NCBI RefSeq assembly: GCF_018967845.1
Contig: NZ_JAHLZZ010000001.1
Location: 3,224,001-3,288,000, forward strand
From: Hymenobacter siberiensis
GTDB taxonomy: Bacteria > Bacteroidota > Bacteroidia > Cytophagales > Hymenobacteraceae
Length of the DNA stretch: 64,000 bases
Reading direction: 5' to 3'
The stretch's first letter is position 1, and every line of letters starts with the position of its first letter. The notes under the pieces were generated by a model. It did no database searches, was not told the DNA's origin, and worked only from the letters and a program-made list of their open reading frames with translations. The position numbers and the translations under genes were made by a program. This document shows, in pieces, positions 15,425 to 25,677 of the stretch.

Positions 15425-18400
15425 ATGACCCCCAACACTACCCGTGCCACGCTCGAGCACACGCTGCGCCAGCGTGATGCCGAAATCGCCGAATTGCGCG
15501 CTCAGCTGGCGGCCGTCTCCGACGCGGCTCCTTTGGGTGAGGGCAGCCCGGCCGAGTTGCAGGAGCAGCTGCAAACCAGCTACTCCGGGCTCCTGCTCAG
15601 CGATTCGCGGGGCTGCATCATCTGGGCCAACCCGGCATTGCTGGCCATGTGCCGCTGCACGCTGGCCCACCTGATAGGCCGGCCGCTCTCCGACCTGCCC
15701 CCCGACATGCAGTCCAGCGCCGAGGTGCAGGCCACGGTGGCGGCCAGCCTGGCCCGGCAGGAGGCGTTTCAGTTTGAATTGCCAGACCACCCCGCGCAGG
15801 AAGGCAAGCGGCTGCGCCTGGATATGCATCCCCTGCACAAAACGTCGCAGGGAGAGTTTGAACTGTTTCTGGGCCTGCTGGAGGACCTTTCGCTTAAGCG
15901 GAAGGCCCAGCAGGTATTGGCCGAAAGCGAAGCCCGGTTCCGCATCCTGGCCGAAAGTGCGCCGTGCGTGCTCTACCGCGTGCGGCAGGACAACGATGAC
16001 CCGCGCCGGTTCACGTACTGCAGCCCCAGGCTGAAGGAACTTTTCGGGATTGATGACATGGAGCACCTGAGCGACTTCGTGCATCCCGATGACCACCCGG
16101 CCAATTGGGCCATCTACCAGGCGGCCATCGCGGCCAACGTGCCGGTGATGCTGGAGTGCCGCCTGGTGGTACCGGGACAGCCCTTGCGCTGGTGCCGCCT
16201 CAGCTCGGCTATGTCGGGCCAGGACGACTACGGCCGGGACTTCAGCGGCAGCATCGAGGACATTACCCTCAGCAAGCTGGCCGAGGAGGAAGCGCGCCGC
16301 AGCATTCTGCGCGGGCTGCTCATGATGGAAGGCCTGGGCATGGGCACCTGGGAATACCACTACACCACAAAACACACGTCGGTATCGCACGAATGGCTGA
16401 ACATGCTCGGCTACGACGACCAGGTCTGGGACGACGAGAGCATCACCCTCCTCGACTACGTGCATCTGGATGAGATTGCCCTGGTGAACCAGGAGTGGAC
16501 TTCCTGCCAGAGCGGCGAAAAGGAGCTGTTTGCCTGCGAGCACCGCGTGCGCTGCCACGATGGAAGCTACAAATGGGTGCTGAACCGGGGCATGGTGACC
16601 AAGCGCAATGCGCTGGGCACGCCACTTATTTTCACAGGCATCATCGGGGATATTTCGGCGCGCCGGGAAGCCCAGAATGCCCTGGCTACCACGGCGCTGC
16701 GCCTCACTACTACGTTTAAAGAGCTGAAGCGCGGGGTGCTGCTGGTGGACGAAAATCACAAGGTGGTGCTGACCAACAATGCCTTTTGCCAGCTCTTCGA
16801 GCTCACGGCTGCGCCCGAGGAGCTCATCGGCACCGACTATCACCAGGTGGAAGCGCAGATATAAAGCTGCATTGCGCGGCCGGTGGCCGACGCGCCGGAC
16901 ATGGCCACCCAGGTAGTACGCCGGCTGGAAGAGCGCCTCAACCTGTTTCACATGAGTAATGGGCGCGTGGTAGAGCGCGAGTTCGGGCCGGTTTGGGACG
17001 GGGATACGGATATCGGGTTTCTTTGGAAATTTGAGGACATTACCGAGAGCTACAAAGCCAAAAAGGGCCTGCAGCTCCGCGAGGCCAAGTACCGCACCAT
17101 CATCGACAACATGCAGCTGGGGCTGGTGGAGACGGACCTGGAGAAGCGCGTGCTCTATGCCAACCCGAACTACTGCAACTTTATTGGCTACACCAACGAA
17201 GAGCTGCTCGGCAACCCGCTGCCTTCGTTGCTGATGCCCTACGGCAGCCTGCCGCACATCGAGCAGCAATACCAGCTGCGGGAACAAGGGGTGAGCAGCT
17301 CTTATGAGATGCCCATCGTGACCAAGGACGGCAAGACGAAATGGCTTTTTACCGGAGCTGCCCCGCTCTACGACCAGGAACATGCCGTGATGGGCACCAT
17401 TGGCATCAGCCTCGACATCACGCACATGAAACAGCTGGAACAAAACCTGCGCGAAGCCAAGCAGCAGGCCGAGTATTCGGCCAAAACCAAGGAGCTGTTC
17501 CTGGCCAACATGAGCCACGAAATCCGCACACCCATGAACGCCATCCTGGGCATGAGCCAGCTGCTGGCCAAAACCCCGCTGGCCACGCGCCAGAGCAATT
17601 ACCTGCACGCCATCACCACCTCGGCCGAGAACCTGCTGGTTATCATCAACGACATCCTGGACCTGACCAAGCTCGATGCCGGCCAGATGACCATCGAGCA
17701 GGTAGGCTTCAACGTGACCCGCCTTTGCGCCCAGGTGGAAAAAACCCTGCTCTACAAAGCGGAGGAAAAGGGGCTGGCACTGAACACCGTCATCGATTCG
17801 CTGGTGCCGGACGTGGTGCTCGGCGACCCGTACCGCATCACCCAGATTTTGCTGAATCTGGCCGGCAATGCCGTAAAATTCACCAGCAAAGGCGCCGTAA
17901 CCATTGAGTGCGAGGTAGCCGGTGTTGAAAGCGGGGCCGTATGGCTGGCGTTTACGGTGCGCGACACCGGCATCGGCATCGACCCGTCGTACCTGAAGTA
18001 CATTTTTCAGGAATTCAGCCAGGAGGACGTATCCATTACCCGCAAATTTGGCGGTACGGGCCTGGGCCTAAGCATCTGTCGCAGCCTGGCCCGGCTGATG
18101 GGCAGCGAAATCGTGATTGAGAGCGAGAAAAACCAGGGCACCACCATTCACTTCGCCCTGGCGCTGCCCATTGGCACCGTCGATGACCTGCCGCCGCGCC
18201 GGTCGGCCACCAGCCCCAACGCGCAGGAGCTGCGTGGCAAGCACATCCTGCTAGTGGAAGACAACGAGTACAACCGCTTGATGGCCAAGACACTGCTCCT
18301 CAATGCCCATATCAAAGTAACCGAAGCAGAAAATGGTGAATTTGCCATTGCGTGTGTCCGCGAACAGCGCTTCGACCTGATTCTGATGGACGTGCAGATG

Positions 18401-19009
18401 CCGGTGATGGACGGCTTCGAAGCCACGCGCTACCTGCGCGAGCAAATGGGGCAGACCACGCCCATCATCGCCCTCACGGCATCGGCCACCAGCGGCGAGA
18501 AGGAAAAATGCCTGGCCGCCGGCATGGACGACTACCTCACCAAGCCGTTTTACGAGGACGAGCTCCTGCAACTCGTCTACGACTGGGTGCTCCGGCCGCC
18601 CGGCCGCCCGCTGCCCCCCGCTGCCCCCCCAAAGGTGGCCCCCGTGCCCCAGCGCCAGCTCTACGACCTGCGGCTGCTGGAGAGCATGGGCCAGGGCGAC
18701 CAGAAGTTTATCGCGTCGATGCTGCAAACCTTTATCAGCAGCACCGGCACGGCGCTTCGCGACCTGCACGCGGCGCTGGCCGTGGGCAACCTGGCCAGCT
18801 TGCAGGCCGCCGCCCATAAGATGTGCCCCAGCCTGCGGCACCTGCACATTCAGCCGGCCATCGAGCTAATGGATACAATAGAAAACTGGGCCGGTCTTTT
18901 TTCCTACGACGACCTGCAGCCCATAGTCGAAGTCGTGGACCTGCAATTGCGCGAGGTCATCTTCGCAATGTCGGCCGAGTTGGAAGCCCGCCGCACCGGC
19001 GGCGCCTGA
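15425..19009 (+). pseudogene. Multi-PAS hybrid histidine kinase interrupted by an in-frame stop
   Basis: A single reading frame runs from ATG 15425 to 19009 except for one TAA at 16862-16864. Upstream are a coiled coil (LEHTLRQRDAEIAELRAQL), three PAS domains and the start of a fourth (GVLLVDENHKVVLTNNAFCQ). Immediately after the stop, in the same frame, the fourth PAS domain continues ([20 protein letters not shown]), then a fifth PAS, HisKA, HATPase, receiver and HPt. The stop therefore splits a PAS domain rather than separating two natural genes. The local sequence ATATAAAGCTGC could reflect a paired insertion and deletion. The gene lies 34 bases after the sigma-54 activator and would be its cognate sensor. 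Readthrough, restart or assembly error remain possible. Confidence 0.75.
16883..19009 (+). CDS. C-terminal kinase half of the hybrid sensor (possible separate product)
   Basis: This downstream half could be translated from GTG 16883 or ATG 16901. It keeps the rest of PAS4, PAS5 (~70-190), HisKA with [20 protein letters not shown], HATPase with the N box ([12 protein letters not shown]), G1 (DTGIGIDP) and G2 ([10 protein letters not shown]), a receiver ([30 protein letters not shown]) and an HPt domain ([12 protein letters not shown]). If made, it would be a complete kinase-receiver-HPt phosphorelay lacking most of its input domains, perhaps constitutive. No membrane segment is seen, so it would be cytoplasmic. 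Confidence 0.6.
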   Translation: MADAPDMATQVVRRLEERLNLFHMSNGRVVEREFGPVWDGDTDIGFLWKFEDITESYKAKKGLQLREAKYRTIIDNMQLGLVETDLEKRVLYANPNYCNFIGYTNEELLGNPLPSLLMPYGSLPHIEQQYQLREQGVSSSYEMPIVTKDGKTKWLFTGAAPLYDQEHAVMGTIGISLDITHMKQLEQNLREAKQQAEYSAKTKELFLANMSHEIRTPMNAILGMSQLLAKTPLATRQSNYLHAITTSAENLLVIINDILDLTKLDAGQMTIEQVGFNVTRLCAQVEKTLLYKAEEKGLALNTVIDSLVPDVVLGDPYRITQILLNLAGNAVKFTSKGAVTIECEVAGVESGAVWLAFTVRDTGIGIDPSYLKYIFQEFSQEDVSITRKFGGTGLGLSICRSLARLMGSEIVIESEKNQGTTIHFALALPIGTVDDLPPRRSATSPNAQELRGKHILLVEDNEYNRLMAKTLLLNAHIKVTEAENGEFAIACVREQRFDLILMDVQMPVMDGFEATRYLREQMGQTTPIIALTASATSGEKEKCLAAGMDDYLTKPFYEDELLQLVYDWVLRPPGRPLPPAAPPKVAPVPQRQLYDLRLLESMGQGDQKFIASMLQTFISSTGTALRDLHAALAVGNLASLQAAAHKMCPSLRHLHIQPAIELMDTIENWAGLFSYDDLQPIVEVVDLQLREVIFAMSAELEARRTGGA

Positions 19010-19023
19010 GTCCGGAAGTACAT

Positions 19024-19060
19024 GCTCCGTTTTTCAGACATTTATTCTGAAAAACGGAGC
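19024..19060 (+). terminator. Terminator hairpin after the hybrid kinase
   Basis: The perfect 15-bp stem GCTCCGTTTTTCAGA / TCTGAAAAACGGAGC with a 7-base loop starts 15 bases after the kinase stop. The U-rich part lies inside the stem rather than after it. Confidence 0.6.
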
Positions 19061-19124
19061 TTCAGGCCTGAGTTTACACCTATAACTATCATACTATAAG
19101 CTATTTGGCGGCATTAATAAAAAT

Positions 19125-19140
19125 TGGTATAGCAGTGGCT
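19125..19140 (+). promoter_or_regulatory. Possible sigma-54-like promoter upstream of the giant secreted protein
   Basis: The sequence TTGGTATAGCAGTGGCT has GG and GC doublets ten bases apart, but matches the TGGCAC/TTGC consensus less well than the two exopolysaccharide promoters. No CTCCA/TGGAG dyad was found upstream. Confidence 0.3.
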
Positions 19141-19162
19141 ACAGACAGGAAAAAGCCCTGCT

Positions 19163-19459
19163 ATGCCTCCAACTATACTGCTCGAAGAAACCCCCGCCAG
19201 CCCAAATTTCCGCCCCAGCACTTCGCGCAAGTGGCTGTGGCAGGTGGGCCTGTTGTTTAGCCTGCTGCCGCTGGGCCGCTGGAGCCGCACGGCATTGCCG
19301 CCGGCGGTAGCCACCATCCCGGCGCGGGCCGGGCTCGGGCCGCGCCTGCTGGTGCCGCTTCCGGCGCCGCTGGTGGCCACCCAGCACGAAGTACTGCCGA
19401 TGCCGGCACGGTACTATCCGGCCGCGCTGCGCCCGGCACTGCCAACTACTGGATTATGA
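19163..19459 (+). CDS. Small hypothetical ORF, uncertain
   Basis: This is an open frame of 98 residues with one hydrophobic segment (WLWQVGLLFSLLPLG) and a Pro/Ala-rich tail. Its stop overlaps an ATG at 19456 that is in frame with the giant secreted protein downstream (ATGA). Either it is a real small membrane protein coupled to the next gene, or it is a chance frame in GC-rich leader DNA. I do not recognise the sequence. Confidence 0.25.
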   Translation: MPPTILLEETPASPNFRPSTSRKWLWQVGLLFSLLPLGRWSRTALPPAVATIPARAGLGPRLLVPLPAPLVATQHEVLPMPARYYPAALRPALPTTGL

Positions 19460-19578
19460 ATCTTTTGTGGGCCTTGCGGACCGTGCTACTGAGCACCCGC
19501 GTCTGCTTGCCTTTACCGGTGGGCCTGCTAGCCGGCCACGCCATCATTTTCCTTCCTAAATACCACACCTTCATTCCG

Positions 19579-22500
19579 ATGCTATTATCCTCTATTGTCG
19601 CACCAACCCGACCGGGCCGGGCCGGGCGCGGGCTGTTGCTGTTGCTGCTTCTGCTGGGCTTTGCCCCCGCCACGCACGCCGCCAACTACTATTGGGTGGG
19701 CGGCACCGGCCTCTGGAACGACCTGGACCACTGGGCCAGCAGCAGCGGCGGCAGCGCCACCCACGACCAGGTACCTCAAAGCACCGACAACGTTTATTTC
19801 GATGCTAATTCCTTCACGGCCAGCAACCAGACCATAACCATCGATGCCACCGTCACCTGCTTCGATATGGACTGGACCGGAGCCGTGCACGCGGTGGGCC
19901 GGGGCGGCACCACCGGCGGCGCGCGCCTCGTGGGCAGCGGCACCGTTGAGGTGAACGGCGACCTGCGCCTGGCCACTGGCCTGGGCCAACAGGACGCCAA
20001 CGTCAGCCTGCTGGCCACCTCGACGGGGCACGTCCTTGATTTGCAGGCCGTGCCCATCAACGGCTGGCTGAGCTTCGATAGCAAGCTCGGCGGCTGGCTG
20101 TTTACCAGCGATGCCAACCTGGTGCAGTACGGCGCGACGCCCAGCCTACTGCTCAATACGGGCTCCATCGACTTTGGCAGCGCCCAGGTATCGTGCTATG
20201 GCGTGCGCAGCACGGGCAATCTGTATCGAACCATCCTTTTGAATAACAGCACGTTCAACCTGCTGTCGCCCGTTAATACCTGGGAGTTGTCGGGCACGAA
20301 CCTGATTTTTGATGCGGGTGCCAGCATCCTGCGGCTGGGAACTACGGTGCGGGCCACGGCCAACGGGTACTCCTTCATCAGCACCGAGCAGGTTTACAAC
20401 GTGGTGGAAGTAGCAGCCGGAACCACGGCTACCTTTAGCGTAGCGGGCTCGGCTTTTACGAAGCTCCTCATCAATGGCAATACTACCCTGACCAGCGCGG
20501 CCGCCATTGGCGGCACGCTGGCCGTGGGCCGCGATGTGGTATTGCGGGCGGCGGCCGGGCAAGCATTGTCCTTTGCCGGTACGGCACAAGTAGTATCGGG
20601 CGGCAGCTGCGCCGGCCTAGCCAGCCTGCAATCGAGCGTGCCGGGCAAGGCAGCGGTTTTTAACCGGACCGGGGGCTGGGGCAGTACCGCGCTCACCTAC
20701 GCGGCGGTGCAGGACGTTGTCTTTAGCGGGAGCGGCGTGCCACTGCCGGCAACGGCCTGCCTGGACCGGGGCAACACCCAGGGAGCAGCATTCAGCACCC
20801 TGGCAGTGAGCGACCTGTACTGGGTGGGCGGCACGGGTGCCTGGCACGATGCCAGCCACTGGGCATCGGTCAGCGGCGGCAGTGCCAGCGGCAACAGCTG
20901 CCTGCCTTCGCTGGCCACCAACGTGCATTTCGACGCGAATTCCTTTACCGCCAGCGGCCAGGTAGTGACCCTGGACGGTGCCAATGCCTTTTGCCGCGAC
21001 CTGGACTGGACGGACGCCAATGCCCCGGTTTTCAGCCGCGACGCGGCCAACCCGGGCCTCCAGCAACTGGGCATCGGGGGCTCACTGACGCTCAACACCA
21101 CGATGACGCTGGCGCTGGCCACCGACCTGGTTTTTTACGGCTACGAAGCTGGCGCACCGAACCCCACGGTGCTAATGGCCAAACAGGTACTGACGGCCAA
21201 CCTCTACTTCCGGGCCCCGGGCAGCACCTACACACTGCTCGATGCCCTGACGCTGGCACCCGGCATTACCTCGCCCAACGGCCGCATCTACGTAGAAGCC
21301 GGCACCCTTGATACCAACAGTCAGGACGTTGCCGCGCAGGGCTTCACCAGTGGCTACGCCGCCACGTCGTCCGTGTTCAGCACGGGCACGGCGGGGGGTG
21401 GCCCGGTCAGCGCAGCGCCGGTGGTGGTGAACCTGGGCAACAGCACGCTGACCCTGACGCCCGCCTCCGCCCTGGGCGACGTGGGCACGCGCGCTACCTA
21501 TACCTGGGACGTAGCGGCCGGGGCGGTGCTCAACGCCGGCACCAGCACCATTCGCATTGGCACCAACGCCACCAACAACCAGCCGGCCTACTTTGTGGCG
21601 GGGCTGGGCCAGCAATACCACACGGTGGCCTTCACCGACCCCGCAGCGCTGTCGCTGCCCTGGCTGGTATCGGGCGGCGGCGCGCCGGCCACTTTTGATG
21701 AGCTCATCTTCGCCGGCTCGGCCGATATCAATTCCAGCAATGTCTTTACCCAGCAGCTAGTGCTGGCCCCGGGCCACGCCTACACGTTCAACAGCACCAC
21801 CCAGACCTTTGCCCGCAACGCGCAGCTCAACGCCGTGGGAGGCTGCGGCGGCTTTCTAAGCATTAGCGGCACCAGTGCCACCGCCGGGGCCACATTCAGC
21901 AAGCCCGCCGGCGGCATCCTGCCCAATATGGTGCTGCAGTTCACCGCGCTGCGCGATGTCGCTTTCACGGGCGGAAGCACCTGGACGGCCAGCCAAAGCC
22001 TCAACAACGGCGGCACTACCGGGCTCGTGTTTACCAGCCCCCCGGTGGCCCGCACGCTGTATTGGGTGGGGGGCACCGGCCCGTGGAGCGCCCAGAGCCA
22101 CTGGGCCCTGAGCAGCGGCGGCGCGGGCGGCAACTGTGCCCCCAACCAGCTGGACGATGCCCTTTTCGACGGGCAGTCGTTCACCGCTCCCAACCAAGTG
22201 GTGACGCTCGATGCGGTGCAGGCAGCCTGCCGTAGCCTCAATTGGGCCGCTGCCACCAATACCCCCACGTTCAGCGGCATCAGCACCAACAAGCTCAGCG
22301 TGCATGGCTCCCTCACCTGGAGCCCGGCCATGAGCCAGCAGCTGCTGGGCGAAACCCTGATACTGGGGGCGGCCACCATTACCAGCGCGGGGCAGGCCTT
22401 CGGCGGGGCCCTCACCATCAATGCGCCCGGGGCCACCGTGGGGCTGGCCGATGCGTTGCAGCAGCCCCGCACGGCGGGCGCTGGCCTGACCCTGCTGGCC

Positions 22501-25008
22501 GGCACCTTCCTTACCAACAACCAGCCGGTGCGGTTGCGCAATCTGCTAAGCAACCCCCTGCCCGGCACCGCCCCTGCCGCCCGCGCCCTGCGCCTGGGCA
22601 GCTCCACCGTAGAAATCACGGCCGGCAACTGGACCATTACCCAGCCAGCGTCGCTCACTTTTGATGCGGGCACCTCGACCATTTTCCTCAGCACCGGCAC
22701 ATTTTTCAACGGCAACGGCTTCACTTACAATACCGTGCAGCTGGGGCCTGGCATTCTGCACGTGATGGGCGGCAACAGTACCATTGCCACCCTGCTGCTG
22801 GCCGGCGTCAATCTTCTCACCGGCAGCAACACCATCACCAGCCAACTAACCCTGGAGCCGGGCTCAACCTTCCGGTTTGGGGCGGGCACCACCACCACGT
22901 TTGCCGCGGCGGCCAACGTGCAGGCCAGCGGCACGGGCACCCGGGTTATCACCCTGCAAAGCACCATCAATGGCCAGGCCTTCATCTGGAGCAAGCCGGC
23001 GAGTGCCACTCCCGCCGGCACGGTGTGCGCCAGCTTCATCTACCTGCGCGACAGCCAGGCCCAGGGCGGCGCTTATTTCGAAACTGGCCAGCAGGCTAAC
23101 AACCAAGGCAATACCAGCGGCTGGAGCTTTGCTACCCTACCGCAGGCCATATCCCGCAGCCAGCAGGTATGTCCGCAGCTTGGGGCGCATACGTTGCGCT
23201 TCACGTTCACGGGCCTCGACCGGCTCACCCAGCAGCCCACTGTCCTGGCGGCGGCCCAGTTCCCACTCACGGTGGTGCTGCGCAACCTCACGGCCGGCAC
23301 CAACCAGACGATTTCCGTACCCTACGCCACCTACGACCTTCCGATGCCCAACAGCACGGCCACTACCAACTACCAGGTGATAAGCGTGGCCACCAACAGC
23401 GCCAGCTGCAGCTCCCTGATTAATACCGGCACGTTCCCGGTGGTGACCGATGGGCCCCTGAATGGCCCGGCCGGACAGTGGACCGGGGCCGGTACCGGCC
23501 CCGACTGGCTCGATTGCCAGAACTGGGCCAGCGGCACCGTGCCCACCGCCACCACCAACGTGACGGTGGCCGCCAGCCCGCTGATGCCCGTACTGAACAG
23601 CCCCGGGGCAGCCGTGGCCACCCTGCGCGTGCTGCCCGGTGGCCAGCTAACCCTGGGCAGCGCCGCCGAGCTCGCCATAACCGGCGACTGGCTGAATACC
23701 GGCACCACCACCCTGGACCCCGCCAGCCAGGTATCGTTCGTTGGCAGCAGTGCCCAAGCGCTGGCCGGCAGCGCTTTTGGCCGCGCCGTGGTAAACAACC
23801 CCGCCGGCCTCGTGCTGCAAACCGATGCCGGCACGGCCACCAGCCTCACGCTCACGGCCGGACTCATCACCACGGGCTCGTACAAATGGCTGCATACCAA
23901 TTCGGCGGCCACCAGCCTCACCACCAGCGGCAGCGGCAGCTATGTGGTGGGTAACCTGCGCCGCAGCATTGCCGATGGCGTGAGCGCCACCTACGCTTTC
24001 CCCGTGGGCACGGCGGGCCAGTATGCCCGCCTCGACCTGCTCAGCAGCCAGCTCGCGGGCACCAGCTTTCTCGATGCCCGGTTCAGCCTCAAAACCGACT
24101 CCGATGCCGGCCTGAGCTGCACCGAAACTACGCCCAGCGCCCTGCGCTACCTGGCCGTTTACCCGGCCGGCATCTGGACGCTGACGCCCGATGCGCAGCC
24201 GGCCAGCGGCACGTATGCCTTGCAGGCCTCCCTGATGCCGTTTGCCAACCTGGTTGATAATGAGTTCGGCCTGCTTCGGCGTCCGGACACCAGCCTCAGT
24301 GCCACCGACTGGAGCGCCGGCGGCGGAAGCCTCAGCCCCGGCAACGGCGCGGGCCGCCTCGTGGCCGATGGCTATACCCTACGCAGCAGCTTGCGCACCT
24401 TCGGCCAGTTTGGCCTGGGGCAGGCCAAGTCCTTCGCGCCCCTGCCGGTTACCCTGGTTTCGTTTCAGGCCGTGGCGCGCGGGCAGGCAGCCCTGCTCAC
24501 CTGGACCACGGCCCAGGAGGTAAACAACGAACATTTTGACGTGGAATTTTCAACTGATAGCCAGGCATTTAAGACTATGAAGCGGGTGCCGGGCCACGGC
24601 TCCAGCACCGTGGCCCACACGTACAGCTTCACCGATGAGCAGCTCGCCAACTACGGCGCTAAGCTGGTGTACTACCGCCTGCGGCAGGCAGACGCAAACG
24701 GTAGCAGTCAGTTCTCGGCCGTACGCACGGTCGCAGTTAGCGGAACTACCGAAGCCTTTGCCGTCTACCCCAGCTTACTGGCCCCGGGCGAGCCCCTGCA
24801 CTACGCCCTGGGCGAGGCCGTGGCCGCGCAAGCCACCGGGGCCGGGCTCCTCATCTACACCCTCACCGGCCAATGCCTGGCGACGCACGTGCTGGCAGCC
24901 GGCGCAACGGGCAGCATTGACACCGCCCGGCTGCTTCACGGCTGGTACCTGGCCCGCCTGCGCCTGGCCAACGGCCGCTTCCTGACGGCCAGCTTCGGGG
25001 TGCAATAG
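19579..25008 (+). CDS. Giant repetitive secreted protein with type IX-like C-terminus
   Basis: The start chosen gives about 1809 residues, with signal peptide RAGRGLLLLLLLLGFAPATH ending just before the mature sequence. Three large repeats each begin with a YWVGGTGxW motif followed by HWA and a beta-rich stretch (at about 19690, 20818 and 22060), containing FDANSFTASNQ-type and LDWTDA-type blocks. A related, shorter block (TGAGTGPDWLDCQNWASG) begins near 23480. Residues near 24440-24720 match the region commonly preceding sorting domains (VTLVSFQAVARGQAALLTW). The last ~80 residues end in GWYLARLRLANGRFLTASFG, like a type IX C-terminal sorting signal. It probably forms a surface adhesin or matrix protein. 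An upstream in-frame ATG at 19456 exists but gives no signal peptide at its own N-terminus. Confidence 0.8.
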   Translation: MLLSSIVAPTRPGRAGRGLLLLLLLLGFAPATHAANYYWVGGTGLWNDLDHWASSSGGSATHDQVPQSTDNVYFDANSFTASNQTITIDATVTCFDMDWTGAVHAVGRGGTTGGARLVGSGTVEVNGDLRLATGLGQQDANVSLLATSTGHVLDLQAVPINGWLSFDSKLGGWLFTSDANLVQYGATPSLLLNTGSIDFGSAQVSCYGVRSTGNLYRTILLNNSTFNLLSPVNTWELSGTNLIFDAGASILRLGTTVRATANGYSFISTEQVYNVVEVAAGTTATFSVAGSAFTKLLINGNTTLTSAAAIGGTLAVGRDVVLRAAAGQALSFAGTAQVVSGGSCAGLASLQSSVPGKAAVFNRTGGWGSTALTYAAVQDVVFSGSGVPLPATACLDRGNTQGAAFSTLAVSDLYWVGGTGAWHDASHWASVSGGSASGNSCLPSLATNVHFDANSFTASGQVVTLDGANAFCRDLDWTDANAPVFSRDAANPGLQQLGIGGSLTLNTTMTLALATDLVFYGYEAGAPNPTVLMAKQVLTANLYFRAPGSTYTLLDALTLAPGITSPNGRIYVEAGTLDTNSQDVAAQGFTSGYAATSSVFSTGTAGGGPVSAAPVVVNLGNSTLTLTPASALGDVGTRATYTWDVAAGAVLNAGTSTIRIGTNATNNQPAYFVAGLGQQYHTVAFTDPAALSLPWLVSGGGAPATFDELIFAGSADINSSNVFTQQLVLAPGHAYTFNSTTQTFARNAQLNAVGGCGGFLSISGTSATAGATFSKPAGGILPNMVLQFTALRDVAFTGGSTWTASQSLNNGGTTGLVFTSPPVARTLYWVGGTGPWSAQSHWALSSGGAGGNCAPNQLDDALFDGQSFTAPNQVVTLDAVQAACRSLNWAAATNTPTFSGISTNKLSVHGSLTWSPAMSQQLLGETLILGAATITSAGQAFGGALTINAPGATVGLADALQQPRTAGAGLTLLAGTFLTNNQPVRLRNLLSNPLPGTAPAARALRLGSSTVEITAGNWTITQPASLTFDAGTSTIFLSTGTFFNGNGFTYNTVQLGPGILHVMGGNSTIATLLLAGVNLLTGSNTITSQLTLEPGSTFRFGAGTTTTFAAAANVQASGTGTRVITLQSTINGQAFIWSKPASATPAGTVCASFIYLRDSQAQGGAYFETGQQANNQGNTSGWSFATLPQAISRSQQVCPQLGAHTLRFTFTGLDRLTQQPTVLAAAQFPLTVVLRNLTAGTNQTISVPYATYDLPMPNSTATTNYQVISVATNSASCSSLINTGTFPVVTDGPLNGPAGQWTGAGTGPDWLDCQNWASGTVPTATTNVTVAASPLMPVLNSPGAAVATLRVLPGGQLTLGSAAELAITGDWLNTGTTTLDPASQVSFVGSSAQALAGSAFGRAVVNNPAGLVLQTDAGTATSLTLTAGLITTGSYKWLHTNSAATSLTTSGSGSYVVGNLRRSIADGVSATYAFPVGTAGQYARLDLLSSQLAGTSFLDARFSLKTDSDAGLSCTETTPSALRYLAVYPAGIWTLTPDAQPASGTYALQASLMPFANLVDNEFGLLRRPDTSLSATDWSAGGGSLSPGNGAGRLVADGYTLRSSLRTFGQFGLGQAKSFAPLPVTLVSFQAVARGQAALLTWTTAQEVNNEHFDVEFSTDSQAFKTMKRVPGHGSSTVAHTYSFTDEQLANYGAKLVYYRLRQADANGSSQFSAVRTVAVSGTTEAFAVYPSLLAPGEPLHYALGEAVAAQATGAGLLIYTLTGQCLATHVLAAGATGSIDTARLLHGWYLARLRLANGRFLTASFGVQ

Positions 25009-25396
25009 GCATCCCGGGGCATCAGAATGTTGACACAAATTTATATTATCCAGCCACTTATGATGCGCGTCAATGGAAAACCGCTTCCGGCTTTTCGTTG
25101 ACGCGCGGTGCTGTTCGGTAGCCGGTAGCAGCCCGAGGTAGCCAAACCGTTTTTTCAAGAAGCCGCCAAAACCGACCAGCCGGCAAAAAAGCGGGACGCG
25201 CCCCCATTCGGCCATCCGAATTCTTTAGCGGCGACTTCCAGCTTTCGGCCAAGGCGGAAGTACCGCCGCACGGCGCGGCCGTTCTATGAGAACCGAAACA
25301 CGGGAGAAAACACGGCTTTCGGCCCCGAAATCAGGGAAAGCTCAGCGTTTGTATCTTGGCTGGTGCGTACCTTTCCTGAACGCTCTACCCTTCGTG
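25009..25396. other. Intergenic region without recognisable features
   Basis: No gene, strong hairpin or promoter match is evident between the giant secreted protein and the interrupted sensor gene. The frame of the sensor is open back to 25286, but the added residues look non-coding. Confidence 0.5.
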
Positions 25397-25677
25397 ATGC
25401 CTGATTATGAGCCACTTCCTGTTTCCACTGCGCCACTCCAGCCGTTGGAGCAGCCCCAGCAGACTTTGGAGCAGCCCCTGCGCGCCCCTGCCGAGGAGCA
25501 CCGCCTGCGCACCATCCTGCATCAGGTGCCGGCGTGCATGGCCAGCCTGGCTGGGCCCGAGTATATGGTGACCGTGACCAATGAGCTCTTCCGGCAGCTG
25601 TTTGGCGAGCGGCAGCTCATCGGCCTGCCCCTGCGCGAGGCCCTTCCGGAGCTGGTTGGGCAGCCTTTTTTTGACTT

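Noticed and set aside
16862..16864. Programmed stop-codon readthrough or selenocysteine-type recoding in the hybrid kinase
   Set aside because: The codon is TAA, no stimulatory structure stands out, and the surrounding bases look like a chance indel pair.
15296..17608. Long open frame on the minus strand opposite the hybrid kinase (about 770 codons)
   Set aside because: It mirrors the kinase coding strand in GC-rich DNA, has no recognisable domain, and the plus strand shows clear PAS and kinase motifs.
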